A DNA stretch of 64,000 nucleotides, taken from assembly GCA_964036295.1 (NCBI GenBank), contig OZ038462.1:28271759-28335758 (forward strand), written 5' to 3'. The notes under the pieces were generated by a model, which made no database searches, was not told the origin of the DNA, and saw only the letters and a program-made list of their open reading frames with translations. The position numbers and the translations under genes were made by a program. Shown here in pieces: positions 10,969-21,700 of the stretch (within the stretch, counting starts at the first letter, position 1; every line of letters starts with the position of its first letter). This stretch comes from Plumapathes pennacea (lineage: Eukaryota; Cnidaria; Anthozoa; Antipatharia; Myriopathidae).

Positions 10969-12251
10969 CAACGTGTTTAAGACGATTGTATGTTTTGCTT
11001 TAGAGTGAAGACGAGGCCTTAGCAATGGCCATCCAGGCTTCTCTGCGGGAAACATCGACCTCGAGAACCAATACTTCATCATCCCCAACCTTGACGCCTC
11101 AGGAAAATGATGACCTGTTGCTGGCCCAGGCCCTCGCCCAATCTGAAAAGGACGAAGCTGAGAGACAAAGAAGGGTGAGTAACAGTACTCAACAACTGAC
11201 CAACCAGGACAACTCTATGAGCTTCCACAACCAATCAAATCACGACCAAACCGACCAATCGTAAGCAGCGACATAAATACCATCTGACGACGACTTTACC
11301 GCTCAGTTGGTCGAAACGTCACTCATTAACCCTTTCTCTCCCAAGAGTGATAAACTTCGATGTTGTCCTTCAGTTTCTCACCAGAACAGCACCATATAGT
11401 AAAGGAGAACTTGGCTTTTGATACCTTGCTCAGATGAAACTGATTAAACTACCGATTCACGCTACATCACTCATATACAGTTTCTTTTTTAAAAGGCTTG
11501 GAGAATTTGCATTTTGAGCTTGAGAGTGAAAGGGTTAACAACAATCTTTCTGAAGACTGCTCTCGCCCGGACGATCACAATAGGGCAGCGGTTGTTCAAA
11601 GAGCGGATAGCGATTGGATTGGATTGGTTTTAACATTTAAACTTATTTATCAACTAGATAACACTTTATCCGGTGGATAGCGGTATCCACTCTTTTGAAC
11701 AACTGGGCCCAGATGAATAGACGAAGTGGTGTTGTCAGTTAGAGTTACCCCGTTTCCGAAAACGTAAATCCTGGAAAAAGTATATTATCACTTTGGGCTG
11801 CAATCAGAAAGTGCGCATACAGTAAGCAATACTAGGCAGCTACAGCCCTGGTCAAAAGTGCATGGGGCACCCTGAAAATATCGCTAGTATCGTGTATAAG
11901 GCCGTCGGAATTCTCACTGGCCAAATTGACTAAAACTACCCCCAACCCCCGAACAGTGTTGGTCAAGGGCATGAAGAAGCACAAGTTCAACATTGAAGAC
12001 CACACACCGACCCGTTATCGACCACATACCGACCCGCTATCGAGCACATACCGACTGTTCAACTTGTTCAAAGTTACCAAGTGGGATTGGGGACAGGAAG
12101 GCTCATTGATATTTTATGAAATAAATTGAAAGTGTCCCAGCGCTTTTGACCAGGATTGTAGATGTTTGCATTTTCTTATCATATTCTGTATTTTTTATTT
12201 ATTTTTTTGAAGGCAAAACAAGGAAAAAGCTCAGACTGTTCTGTATCGTAA
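5847..12251 (+). CDS. ZFAND2B: AN1-type zinc finger protein 2B (AIRAPL), 12 exons, 275 aa
   Basis: Coding exons are 5847-5901, 5985-6027, 6526-6577, 7319-7393, 7648-7695, 8047-8091, 8337-8440, 8641-8673, 9157-9255, 9372-9435, 11004-11174 and 12213-12251. The protein opens MEFPDLGKNC and carries a first AN1 finger (about residues 10-46) and a second (97-131, CTLKGC...CESC...FCLKHRH...HSC). The conserved stretch ending SMGRDLDR follows, then two ubiquitin-interacting motifs near 208-222 and 241-257 (EALAMAIQASL, DDLLLAQALAQSE) and a C-terminal CSVS, a CaaX prenylation box. The UIMs and CaaX box match ZFAND2B rather than ZFAND2A. In animals this protein associates with p97 and the proteasome at the ER and helps clear ubiquitinated or pre-emptively targeted secretory proteins. 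Intron 10 (9436-11003) holds two tandem-repeat arrays and a 47-base poly-T run. Confidence 0.95.
6806..7010. mobile_element. Family-A MITE, copy 1 (TA-flanked)
   Basis: The ends are GCCCTTTCAC and GTGAAAGGGC, with TA on each side (6804-6805 and 7011-7012). The interior shares CATACAGTATAGAGAA and TTTGATACCTTGCTCA with the other copies. Located in intron 3 of ZFAND2B, about 205 bp, non-coding. Confidence 0.7.
8689..8926. repeat. About 118-bp imperfect tandem duplication in a ZFAND2B intron
   Basis: Two copies (about 8689-8802 and 8807-8926) share AACAACACCTCTG, AAACTAAAACAATGCC and GTCGACTTGCCATCTCATTG. They differ by several substitutions, so the duplication is not recent. It lies between exons 8 and 9. 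Confidence 0.7.
9484..9937. repeat. Minisatellite based on GTGGTCGGTA, ZFAND2B intron 10
   Basis: About 450 bp is built from irregular alternations of GTGGTCGGTAACGTGGTCGG and GTGGTCGGTATGTGGTTGAT. The repeat leaves several frames open on the minus strand, giving His/Thr/Pro-rich peptide repeats, which are not genes. The same word in complement occurs at 11998-12058 and 21719-21862. Confidence 0.85.
10160..10500. repeat. Degenerate GATCGTATTG repeat array
   Basis: About 340 bp of roughly 20-bp units follow the form GATCGTATTGGATCGATCC with many variants. GATC occurs many times per 100 bp and the pattern is partly self-complementary, so frames stay open on both strands (for example the 75-codon frames at 10258-10495). 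It lies in intron 10 of ZFAND2B. Confidence 0.75.
10923..10969. repeat. Poly-T tract of about 47 bases
   Basis: An almost pure T run lies about 35 bp upstream of ZFAND2B exon 11 and may serve as an extended polypyrimidine tract. Its exact length in the assembly is likely unreliable. Confidence 0.8.
11329..11535. mobile_element. Family-A MITE, copy 2 (TA-flanked)
   Basis: The ends are ACCCTTTCTCTCCCAAGAGT and GAGAGTGAAAGGGT, with TA on both sides. It lies in the last intron of ZFAND2B and is similar along its whole length to the copies at 6806 and 60797. Confidence 0.7.
11582..11713. mobile_element. Short hairpin element with GTTGTTCAAA ends
   Basis: The outer arms read GGGCAGCGGTTGTTCAAAGA and TTTTGAACAACTGGGCCC, and inner arms read GAGCGGATAGCG and CGGTATCCACTC. 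About 130 bp, no coding capacity. A related end (TTTGAACAACTGAGCCC) occurs near 53660 in an intron of the RING gene. Confidence 0.55.
11998..12058. repeat. Short copy of the CCGACCACATACCGACC minisatellite word
   Basis: Three to four diverged units (GACCACATACCGACCCGC) lie in the final intron of ZFAND2B, about 2 kb from the main array and in the complementary orientation. Confidence 0.6.
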
Positions 12252-12259
12252 CATTGATG

Positions 12260-12982
12260 ACCTGCTCACCGACCTGAACGGTAGAGGAAAAAGAATCGCT
12301 GTCTTGAAACCGAAGCAAACCATGGTCTTGTTAATGGAAATTCAGTGAATATATCTGCAGGTGAACGCTTTACTTACAAAAGGCAAACCTGACTTCACAT
12401 TGAAAACGTCAATTTCGTAGTCCCTAGTAGGCGCTTACTCTTACAAAGCTGTTGGGTCCGATCTTGACCCATTTGTTTCGCTTCATGTGTTTCCATACTA
12501 ACTAGTAATATAGTTTTCACATTAAAGATTGCGATTGCCCCCGTTGTTGTCTAAGCATGCAGTGAATCTGACTTAGTAAGATAAGATTGATCCTTGAATA
12601 AATATTAGAGATGCCACAAGATTTTCTCGCCTCTGTCGATGCAAACGTAAACTCTTTTGAATTTTTCTTTTTTTTCTTTTTTTTTTTTAGTAAACTTAAT
12701 TATTAATTTCGTCTCTCTCAAAAGATCTCGTTTTGCAAGTTTCGGTTGAGGACCGAATCTTTCAGTAACTCGTAAGAGATACCGTAAGATTTTCTTGCCT
12801 CTGTTGATGCGAACATATAGATTGAATGCAAAACAATCCCCTCTTTGCGCTAACCCAAAGCGAACGCGCACGGTCTGGGGAGTCTCCTCACGTGACGCTC
12901 ACTGTCTCCTCCAGATCGCGCGCGTTCGCTTCGCATTTGCTTGGTTATGTTAGCACAAAAAAGGGACTGTCTAGTGTAGTCT
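12260..12982. other. ZFAND2B 3' region with diverged repeat
   Basis: No gene is seen. Apart from the likely 3' untranslated region, a motif around CAAGATTTTCTCGCCTCTGT recurs in diverged form (12615 and 12785), each time followed by GATGCAAACG or GATGCGAACA, suggesting remnants of an inserted element. Confidence 0.45.
12597..12602 (+). other. Candidate polyadenylation signal of ZFAND2B
   Basis: AATAAA lies about 345 bp after the ZFAND2B stop codon. It is the first canonical hexamer I noticed downstream. Confidence 0.45.
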
Positions 12983-13181
12983 AATGCAAACCATTCTCGG
13001 AGATCCAGGGGCAGATCGTGGGGCGGGAGGAAAAACGGCGGCGGAGAGGGAGGGGGAGAAAAGGGGAAGGAGGCCGAAGAGCTCTTTTCTTCTTTCCGGC
13101 TTCTCTCAATCCCCCCTGTTCCGCCGCCGTTTTGCCTCCTGCCCCACGATCTGTCCTTGGGTCTCCGAGGATGAATGCAAA
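12983..13181. mobile_element. GC-rich hairpin element
   Basis: A long inverted repeat has arms containing CTCGGAGATCCAGGGGCAG, GATCGTGGGGCGGGAGG and ACGGCGGCGGA, with their complements on the right (TCCGCCGCCGT, CCTCCTGCCCCACGATC, GGTCTCCGAG). About 199 bp. It is far more GC-rich than its surroundings, and the central spacer is purine-rich. Confidence 0.65.
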
Positions 13182-13570
13182 CGCGAACTCTTCTGAATGA
13201 AATCATCTCTTTTTACTAATCTCTGTCACTAAGTAGTGCCGATTTCAAACGAATCTCGGTTATGGACTGACTCGTTTAGTCGGTGAAAGTGTCTGACAAA
13301 TCCACGGCAAGCCTGTCGTTACTGCAGAGAAATGTTCACACTTTTACGAGCTATTCTCGTTCTTGGACGAATAAATTCCGTAACTTTTGGCTTCCAGACC
13401 TCGTGAAAGAAGAGCGAAAATGAAAAGTCAAATTTTCTTTACCTAAAAATCTCGACGAGAACACGTCTACCTCTGCTTGGGAAAAGAATAGTAGTTCACA
13501 GCATGGGCGCGTGATTCACTGTGTTTTCATCATTAATCAATCACCATGCTGGCATTCGTCTATCGGCAAC

Positions 13571-13618
13571 TCCCGATAGAGTGGTAAAGTGTGACGTCAT
13601 CACTTTACCACTCTATTG
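13571..13618. repeat. Near-perfect palindrome centred on TGACGTCA
   Basis: The arms ATAGAGTGGTAAAGTG and CACTTTACCACTCTAT flank TGACGTCAT, the consensus cAMP-response element. It lies about 290 bp upstream of the first orphan gene copy. It may be a tiny hairpin element; a regulatory role is speculative. Confidence 0.55.
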
Positions 13619-13813
13619 AGCCAATCGAGATTTTCTCTGTATATGTACTATATTTTCTTAGACGCGTAGCAAACGTCGCGCCACTGCCATGCCCAACTCA
13701 GTGCAATTAAGCAAAAATCATTGTTTGAGCTATTTTCCAATGAGTTCGGCACATGAAAAGATACAACCTCGTTCCCAGGCTCTTTCATCTCCCGGCCCAA
13801 AAAAACTGTCATC

Positions 13814-15056
13814 ATTAGTCACGCGGCACGGTCGTGAGGCTAGGCCCCGATCACGTGCGCCGAGCAACAAGATATCGGCAGATTTCCTTTTGAACAGAGT
13901 CAACGAGATGTTCAAGATTTTTCAAAAACTCTTTAACCGTTCCCCAACATACTCCAGCCAAAAGATGGAACGAACCGTTAACCAAGCCAATCCACAACAA
14001 CAACTACAAGCATCTGGTACAGAAACAAAAGAACAAGACTCCGCCGGAACAAAAAACCAAAGAGAGAGCCCCAAGAAAGCAGTGTACATAGAGTTACTCC
14101 TGCGAGAAATCCGCGCACGCTCTCAAGAACCAGACAAACTGGACACGATGTTTGACAGGGAGGACGAGAACGACGAGAAACTAGCAGAGATGCTGTGGAT
14201 AGACATCTTCAAGCCACTGTCTTTGTTCGAACTGCCCCACCAGATGCAGCAAGGAAAAGTTCCTGTGGACTCGGAGTGAGTTTTGCTGGTACTGACATTT
14301 CACAGGCAATCACTCATGCATTTATATAGTACTATTTTGTGGGTGGCAGCTCTCAGCAAGCCTTCCGGTATGTTTGGGCGGTGCCCTCTTTGAATATGTA
14401 TCATCAGTGCATTTATATAGTACAATTTTCATGCAGTGCATATTCCTGGTGTAAATAGGGCCTTAGGGACAGGCACTCGATCAAATATTTATTTCGACAC
14501 TACAATTTGTGCTAATAATCAGTGGCAATCACCTAGAAACGGTGGGTCACAGGTCTAAGCAAGCCTTCCTGTCTTTTGGACTGTCTGTAGTTGTAATACC
14601 ACAGACTCGGGAATTTTTTTTTTTTCGCATTTCTTTTTCTTGCGAGTGCTTATCGAATAAACTTAATAAATCGAAGTCTCCCGTTTCTTTTTTCTTCATT
14701 TCTCGTCGATGTAACATGAAAAAACAATGGTTGAAATTTAAAATTTTGATTTGCAATCGACGGTTCTTTTGACACACCGCGCTCTTAATTAAGTTCGTTC
14801 CGACCATGGTGGAGAAACAAATCATGAATACATTTTTGGAAAACTCAAGGAGGAATCTCGTTTTGAATGTGTCATGGTTGAGGACTGTGGATGATGTGTA
14901 GGTTCTTCTTGGCAGGTTTTTGAAATTTAGATTTTGCATGTTGTCTTTATGTCTAAATTATTTAGAACATGTTGCAGAGAAACGGAAGAAACTTTGCTTT
15001 CTAAAGTAGTACATGAACATGCCCACTGCCAAGTTAGGAGAACTTTTAAAATGGAT
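13814..15056 (+). repeat. Duplicated unit, copy 1 (about 1.24 kb)
   Basis: The unit begins ATTAGTCACG and ends near GTTAGGAGAACTTTTAAAAT. It contains the orphan gene plus about 780 bp of conserved downstream non-coding DNA. The second copy runs 15131-16371, and the offset between copies is 1317 bp at the coding part. Inside the 3' part the word GCATTTATATAGTAC occurs twice per copy. Confidence 0.85.
13908..14279 (+). CDS. Orphan intronless gene, tandem copy 1 (123 aa)
   Basis: A 123-codon frame opens MFKIFQKLFNRSP and ends PVDSE before TGA. I recognise no family. The N-terminus is a short amphipathic, basic segment; the middle is Gln/Thr/Lys-rich and probably disordered; the C-terminal 60 residues look folded and charged (AVYIELLLREIRARSQEP, MLWIDIFKPLSLFELPHQ). 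The frame also runs open upstream to 13689, but I chose this ATG because copy 2 at 15225 has the same start and size, while the upstream frame is interrupted there. The two coding sequences differ at a single synonymous base (AAA/AAG lysine), whereas flanks differ at roughly 3 percent. It could be a functional lineage-specific gene, a retrocopy, or part of a mobile unit. Confidence 0.55.
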   Translation: MFKIFQKLFNRSPTYSSQKMERTVNQANPQQQLQASGTETKEQDSAGTKNQRESPKKAVYIELLLREIRARSQEPDKLDTMFDREDENDEKLAEMLWIDIFKPLSLFELPHQMQQGKVPVDSE

Positions 15057-15130
15057 GTAACGGGCCTGAACGTTCCTAAAAATGACTCAAACTTCACACA
15101 CAAAAAACTGTCAATCAAAGGTCCAAGTTA

Positions 15131-16371
15131 ATTAGTCACGTGGCACGGTCGTGAGACTACGCTCCGATCACGTGCGCCGAGCAACAATTTATTGGCAGAT
15201 CTCCTTTTTAACAGAGTCAACGAGATGTTCAAGATTTTTCAAAAACTCTTTAACCGTTCCCCAACATACTCCAGCCAAAAGATGGAACGAACCGTTAACC
15301 AAGCCAATCCACAACAACAACTACAAGCATCTGGTACAGAAACAAAGGAACAAGACTCCGCCGGAACAAAAAACCAAAGAGAGAGCCCCAAGAAAGCAGT
15401 GTACATAGAGTTACTCCTGCGAGAAATCCGCGCACGCTCTCAAGAACCAGACAAACTGGACACGATGTTTGACAGGGAGGACGAGAACGACGAGAAACTA
15501 GCAGAGATGCTGTGGATAGACATCTTCAAGCCACTGTCTTTGTTCGAACTGCCCCACCAGATGCAGCAAGGAAAAGTTCCTGTGGACTCGGAGTGAGTTT
15601 TGCTGGTACTGACATTTCACAGGCAATCACTCATGCATTTATATAGTACTATGTTGTGGGTCGCAGCTCTCAGCAAGCCTTCCGGTATGTTTGGGCAGTG
15701 CCCTCTTTGAATATGTGTCATCAGTGCATTTATATAGTACAATTTTCATGCAGTGGATATTCCTGGTGTAAATAGGGCCTTAGGGACAGGCGCTCGATCA
15801 AATATTTATTTCGACACTACAATTTGTGCTAATAATCAGTGGCAATCACCTAGAAACGGTGGGTCACAGATCTAAGCAAGCCTTCCTGTCTTTTGGACAG
15901 TCTGTAGTTATAATCCCATAGACTCGGGAATTTTGTTTTTCGCATTTCTTTTTCTTGCGAGTGCTTATCGAATAAACTTAATAAATCGAAGTCTCCCGTT
16001 TCTTTTTTCTCCATTTCTCGTCGATGTAACATGAAAAAACAATGGTTGAAATTTAAAATTTTGATTTGCAATCGACGGTTCTTTTGACACACCGCGCTCT
16101 TAATTAAGTTCGTTCCGACCATGGTGGAGAAACAAAACATAAATACATTTTTGGAAAACTCAAGGAGGAATCTCGTTTTGAATGTCATGGTTGAGGACTG
16201 TAGATGATGTGTAGGTTCTTCTTGGCAGATTTTTGAAATTTAGATTTTGCATGTTGTCTTTATGTCTGAATTATTTAGAACATGCTTCAGAGAAACGAAA
16301 GAAACTTTGCTTTCCAAGGCACTACCTCAGCACGCGCACTGCCAAGTTAGGATAAATTTTAAGATGGATGG
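15131..16371 (+). repeat. Duplicated unit, copy 2 (about 1.24 kb)
   Basis: Direct tandem copy of 13814-15056, separated from it by about 75 bp. Flank differences include small substitutions and length changes in the T-run near 15940. Similarity fades after GTTAGGATAAATTTTAAGAT. Confidence 0.85.
15225..15596 (+). CDS. Orphan intronless gene, tandem copy 2 (123 aa)
   Basis: It encodes the same 123-residue protein as copy 1; the single base difference is silent. Immediately upstream the sequence departs from copy 1, and the frame that is open upstream in copy 1 is not preserved, which supports the shared MFKIF start. No intron, and no obvious poly-A tail or direct repeats of a retrocopy. Function unknown. 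The near-identity of the coding part against diverged flanks implies purifying selection, gene conversion limited to the coding part, or an assembly effect. Confidence 0.55.
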   Translation: MFKIFQKLFNRSPTYSSQKMERTVNQANPQQQLQASGTETKEQDSAGTKNQRESPKKAVYIELLLREIRARSQEPDKLDTMFDREDENDEKLAEMLWIDIFKPLSLFELPHQMQQGKVPVDSE

Positions 16372-17213
16372 ATGGATGAAAGAGTAAAGCTGTGCGCTCG
16401 TTTTTTCCCTAAGTTTACTGAGCACCCCCGCTCAATATGGTTTTGGATAGAGTCACAGTGTTTTGGGGCAAGTCACTTAGTTTATAGCATCATTCAATTC
16501 AATTGCATCAAAGAAACAAAGCAATCAAGGGCATTACCAAATAAAATATGACAGACAAGACAGGAAGGCAAAACGCAGGGGGAATGGTAAACAAATTGCT
16601 AAAATATTCAAGTCCATGATACGCGTAAAACGGACGAATCGCCCAATCAATGGGGGTATCATATGACGTGTTTTGAACGGGGTCAAGCGAACTCACATCG
16701 ATCTTGCTGCTTTCATGTGAAAATTAAGTAAACCTCACCATTATTCCCAAGCAAGACCTGACTGAATCGAGCAATCAGTAGAAATCTTATGCACAGACAG
16801 CGGGGTGAGCTAACTTATGCCGGCTTTGCTACTTTCAAGGCGTGAAAGATTCGGCAAACGGAATATTACGCCACGTCCATACTAGTCCATTTTCGTTTGA
16901 AAACGCAACTATTTTCGCGGTCCGTTTACGAAAATTTCTCCGTCCACACGATTCGCTTTGAAGTACTTTTTGGTCGCCCACACCAAAACGTAAAAATGAG
17001 TCAAAAACACTAGGTACAAAAGAGCGTGACGCCAGAGCCGTTTTCGAAAAGTTCCGTTTTCGTCCGTTCACACTACAAAAGATTTTGTTTACAAAAATTG
17101 AGTTTTCAAAAAGTTCCACTTCGGAGAGCGTTTCGAAAAGTTACGTTTTCGTGACCGAAACTGCTGGCATAGAGTATGGACGGAAACCAAAACGAAAAAA
17201 AGATGCGTTTTTA

Positions 17214-17366
17214 ACCCTTTCACTCCCAAGAGTGCTGATCAACTTAAATTTTCTCCTTCAATTTCTTGCCAAAGATATATCATTACAGTATGGAGAAGTT
17301 GGCTTTTGATAGCTCGCTAAGATGACAGCTGATTGAAGAATCTGCAGTTTGAACTTGGGAGTTAAG
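17214..17366. mobile_element. Family-A MITE, copy 3 (internally shortened)
   Basis: The left end ACCCTTTCACTCCCAAGAGT is intact, and the interior CTTTTGATAGCTCGCTAAGA matches the family, but about 50 bp of the right interior are missing and the right end is diverged (GAACTTGGGAGTTA). Confidence 0.65.
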
Positions 17367-18316
17367 AAATTCCGGTGGAGCGTTGCCTAAATGTTTTGTG
17401 GAGTTTGAGTGAGTCAGCCTTTGTGGATGCAATTGCCCCAACTAGGCGAGTCAAGACTGGACAAGACATCTTTTCTATTGACTCAGAGTGCACGTAGAAC
17501 GAAGACAGCACGTCCTCCTATTTTGTTATGCATTTAATTAAAATTGTTTCGTGTTATTGACCCGAGATAATGCGGTTTGTTAAAGAATGGTAACATTCCT
17601 GCTCCTTTGTCTGTCCTATGAACAGTTACTACGTCAAACTTACAGAGAAATTCGCTTTGTACACTGACTTACAAAGCAACCTTTTCCTTGCAAATTAAAT
17701 ACTTGTTCTGAAAATTTTAGATGTCTCTTTAGAGCTGTTTTCATTCATAGAGTAAATTACAACAATTACCACTATATACAACCTTGTTAATATCAACAAT
17801 AGTTTGTATACAAATACCTTGATGCATTCTAATGGGAAAAACAATAACAATCTGCACAAACTTTTGATAAATTCTCAATCTCATGACCAATGGAAGAACT
17901 ATTTAAAATCTTTTTCCAAGTAAAATTCAGAATAAAAACCGCAAAGCCAAGTTGGCTTCTACGAACAAAATGAGTGATCTTGAGAAAATTGAAACATTCG
18001 TTTCGAGACCGCAGTTCAGATACAGCTGGAACCTTATTGCATATAAAGCCTCATCGAAAATCACTGATTTTGTTATATATCTTTTTATCTTTTATTTTAA
18101 AAACTAGGGCTAGGTTTGTAAAAGCCTGAGTCAGACTTTATTTAGCATTCAGTCGTGTGTATGTTGATTTTATGAAAAAGTTTTAAAACATGCAAATTAA
18201 TTATAGAATGAAACTGAGCACGGTTGGAGAATGTACGCCATGCACGGTAAAACGCTTTGTTCGTTTTTCTTAATTCCTGACAACAGCTCTTACATTAACG
18301 TGGTTCTCTTGGTTTG

Positions 18317-18512
18317 TATTCTGGGTAGGTTTGACTCAGAAAAGTGAGCACCAACGCTACAATATTCGCCATTTTGCACTTCACGCTTGGAGCTCAGTCA
18401 ACTTCTATCAGTTCTAAAACGTACACATCTACCAAGCTCCAAGCTTGAAATGATAAATGGCGGACATTGTAAAGTTGGTGTTCACTTTTTTGAGCCAAAC
18501 CTATTCAGAATA
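18317..18512. mobile_element. Inverted-repeat element with TATTCTGGGTAGGTTTG ends
   Basis: The left arm runs through GTGAGCACCAACGCTACAAT and CGCTTGGAGCT; the right arm carries the complements AGCTCCAAGC, ACATTGTAAAGTTGGTGTTC and CCAAACCTATTCAGAATA. About 196 bp. It lies 247 bp past the stop codon of the CLC gene. Confidence 0.6.
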
Positions 18513-18758
18513 CAGTGTGATCCCAACCAAAAATCGGAACTCTTGATGCGTGTATTAGAGTACTAGTTCAATAATCTAGTGTTACAGTCAATTCAGCATG
18601 GCCGCCATGACACGAATTCTCCGCCAGCATTCATATAAGAAGCAACAGCAGTGGTACAACATACATTCGCGTGTATTGAATATGGCGCCTCGCTCAAACA
18701 AGGATTATCGCATTCAAAATAACGTTCACCTAGGCGCCATGCGTTCCAGCCGTCAGGT

Positions 18759-21700
18759 TTAGTGGAAAAGAATAGAATCCGGATCTTGGTTGGCAAGGGT
18801 TGCGATGTGACGAAGTACATCCTTCTTGGTAATGATTCCGAGAAGTCGCCTGGAAAGTAAAATCACCCAGATACTTAGTACTTAGTTGTCGTAACTCTGG
18901 CTAACGAATACGTCTAGTTTTCAATGATTTTCTCTAATTTGAGGTTTCATTTTGAGTTTAATTTGGACTCTGTGAACGGGTTTTTGACTGTCAATTTCGT
19001 TCACTCAGATAACGGAGAGGACCACTTGGAACTCTACACTCCACTCACTACTATTGTGACTGTGCTCTCGAATGTTCCACAATGATCCCAAGTCTACTGG
19101 ATCGTTACTTTCTTGTAAGCTGTAAAATCATATCCTTATTTGTAGGGCGGCCTTCCTGGCCAGAAAATTCATTTAAATTTCCCGCGCCTTATGACGTCAC
19201 AAGATTCAAGATGGCGACGACCGGAATCAGCAATGAATGGCAAGTTTACAGAAAACTGACACACGGCAATATATTTAAGCACACATGGTTTTTCAGTAAA
19301 AATTCTATTTAAAGTGACGCACCCGTTGTGTGTAACAAGCGCCTGTCTCAGACCAAGTCGGCGGAACATCTCGATCACCGTCTCCATCGGTGTGGCGTCC
19401 GTGATCTGAATAGGACTCTGCGTGAGAAGAATAAAAAATGACTCGGTGAAGCTTTACATCAGTTTTGTGCACAACCAGCCGGGATAAACGAACCTTGCGG
19501 TTTATTAGGTTGCAGATGCGCAATTCAACAAAATGCGAAGGAGTTCCGAATTACAAACAGCCCTGACTGTCTTAAGGTTGCTCTAACTTCAACTCTTGGA
19601 CCTCTTCACTGCAACGACACCCAACAAGTACGTGAACACTGCTATCAGAATGTACTCGCGGAGAGCTTTGATTTGACTGGTCACACCTTTTAAAGTTTCA
19701 GTTTACAGTTCAGGAGTTTACTCATTGAGAGCTTTCGTTTGAGTGCTCACACCCTTAGATTCAATTTGACAGTTCAGGAGTTGGAAATGAACACTGATAT
19801 TAGAATGTACTCATCAAGAGCTTTCATGAGTTGACGCCACTCACTTTCAGGATTCGTCTGACAGTTCAGAAGTGTTTTAAGTTTTGTCAAATTCATTTTT
19901 GGCAGTGAAAGGATAAAATGTAACGAGATTCAGCTGCACTTACTTTAATGGCGATAGTTATAATTACCGATCGCCAAAGTATCACACTCTGATATCACAT
20001 ACTCAGTGAATCTATTATCTAGTCTAACATCTCTCGTGTCCCGGATCTGGGGTCCAGTTCCTCTCACTAAGTCTGATCATGACACTTACCACATCCACAA
20101 TGTGCCTGAGACTGACAGGGTCCGGCTGTCCTGGCTCAGCGTAGCGGGGCGGATGTTCCGTGAAATAAACTCTAGACGCCGATACCACTTCATCCCTACG
20201 AACTCGTGCGTGCCCTGGATATAATTCAAATTAAGATTACGGTCGAAGCGATATAGTTAATATTTGCACACAACACAACAACATTAATTTTGAAGCCCGT
20301 CAGCTCTCGCTTTCGCTGCTCTTGAAAACGATCTGTGGCAGTGTTTCGTGGCAGGCGTTCCTTTTGAACGCGCGAAAAGTCGAGGGGCGTGGGGAGTTCC
20401 CTCTCTTCGACTTTTCGTGCGGTCATCGACTCTTTGCAAGGTCAAAAGGAACGCCTGCCACGCAAGCTAGTGTTTTTCGAATTAGGTTGATGACTAAAGT
20501 CGAACATTGACAGTCTGTCTGTCTGTCTTTATGTACATGTGCGCTCGCATTCAACTGCCTGTCTACCTGACCATGTGTTTACAAAATATACAGGCATGAC
20601 GCAACGGTAACAATATATTTTAAAATCTTTCATCAAATAAATAAAACAAATAAAGTGTAGTGTGCTAAAGTGTTGTTGTTGCTGGTGAAGATAGTGCTCA
20701 AATCTCTCAGACGCTATACTTACTCAGTGAAATCTTCAAATCACGCCTGAGAACAAACCCGGATAGTCTCTGCGACTCTCCATCCACGATCACTGGAAAA
20801 CCTTTGAATTCTGTTTCCTCTAGAAGTTGTTCTGCAATTCATAAAGTGGAAAAATTGCCCAAAGTATTATATTCTACTCGACTCTTCTTCTCTAAAAGGG
20901 CAGAAGTAGCCGAACTTTCACGTTGAGCATGCGCCAACGACGTCACTCGGACACAGCGACAGACACACGCAGGATTATACCGGCTTGACTAGTTTGCGGG
21001 CACGTGATAAACGGAAGTAAATGAAAATGCTGCCACACGCAAGATTATACCGGTTTGGCTAGTTCGCAAGTACGAACGACGGCTTTTCTTCTCGATTTCT
21101 TTTGACGGAAGAAAAGGAAGCTCATTTTACCAAACACAATTACTGAGATGTTAATACGGAGCCCTGCCATATAGACTAACTGTACAAGTGTTACAAAATC
21201 GGTGTTCTATCAATACCAAGTTCTCCGGCTACACTACAAAAGCTCGTTCAGGATCAGAACTTGAAGGATTGCTTAGCAACGTGTAACTCACCCAAGTCCC
21301 CGACGGTAACTCCATCCTGTATGATACAGGAGAGGGGTGGGTCATTTCTCCTGTGTTACAAGAAGATCACATGATCGTGAGAACAAAAGATAACAATGTA
21401 GTATTGGAGTTCACGTTCTTTTAAAAAGGTCGGGAAAATCTCTATTTTGAGTTTGGGAGTGAAATAATAGACACAAGACGTGATGGTACCTCGGTCTGGA
21501 GACATCTGCGGCCAGCGTGGTGTGGGCGAACTCTTCTTTGCTGTCCAGAAACGGGTAGCCATTCAAGTGGATGTGTCCATCATAACTGGACGCAGCAGTT
21601 AAGGATGCAATACAAACCCAACTACGTGATGGTTACGTGAACGGACACGTGCACACGCATACTTACGTGAACGGACACGTGCACAAACACATTTACGTGG

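Larger units (their letters stand above)
16380..18758. other. Gene-poor stretch with repeat remnants
   Basis: No gene is recognised. The stretch holds a diverged family-C hairpin (about 16872-17190, with CGTCCATACTAGTCC and GTATGGACGG ends), a truncated family-A MITE (17214-17366) and a hairpin element at 18317-18512. The part from about 17380 to 18300 is AT-rich and shows nothing I can name. The last 200 bp probably form the 3' untranslated region of the CLC gene. Confidence 0.5.

Noticed and set aside
13689..13907. N-terminal extension of the orphan gene copy 1 to 196 aa
   Set aside because: The upstream frame is not preserved in copy 2 and lies partly in a repeat; the shared ATG at 13908 and 15225 is the better start.
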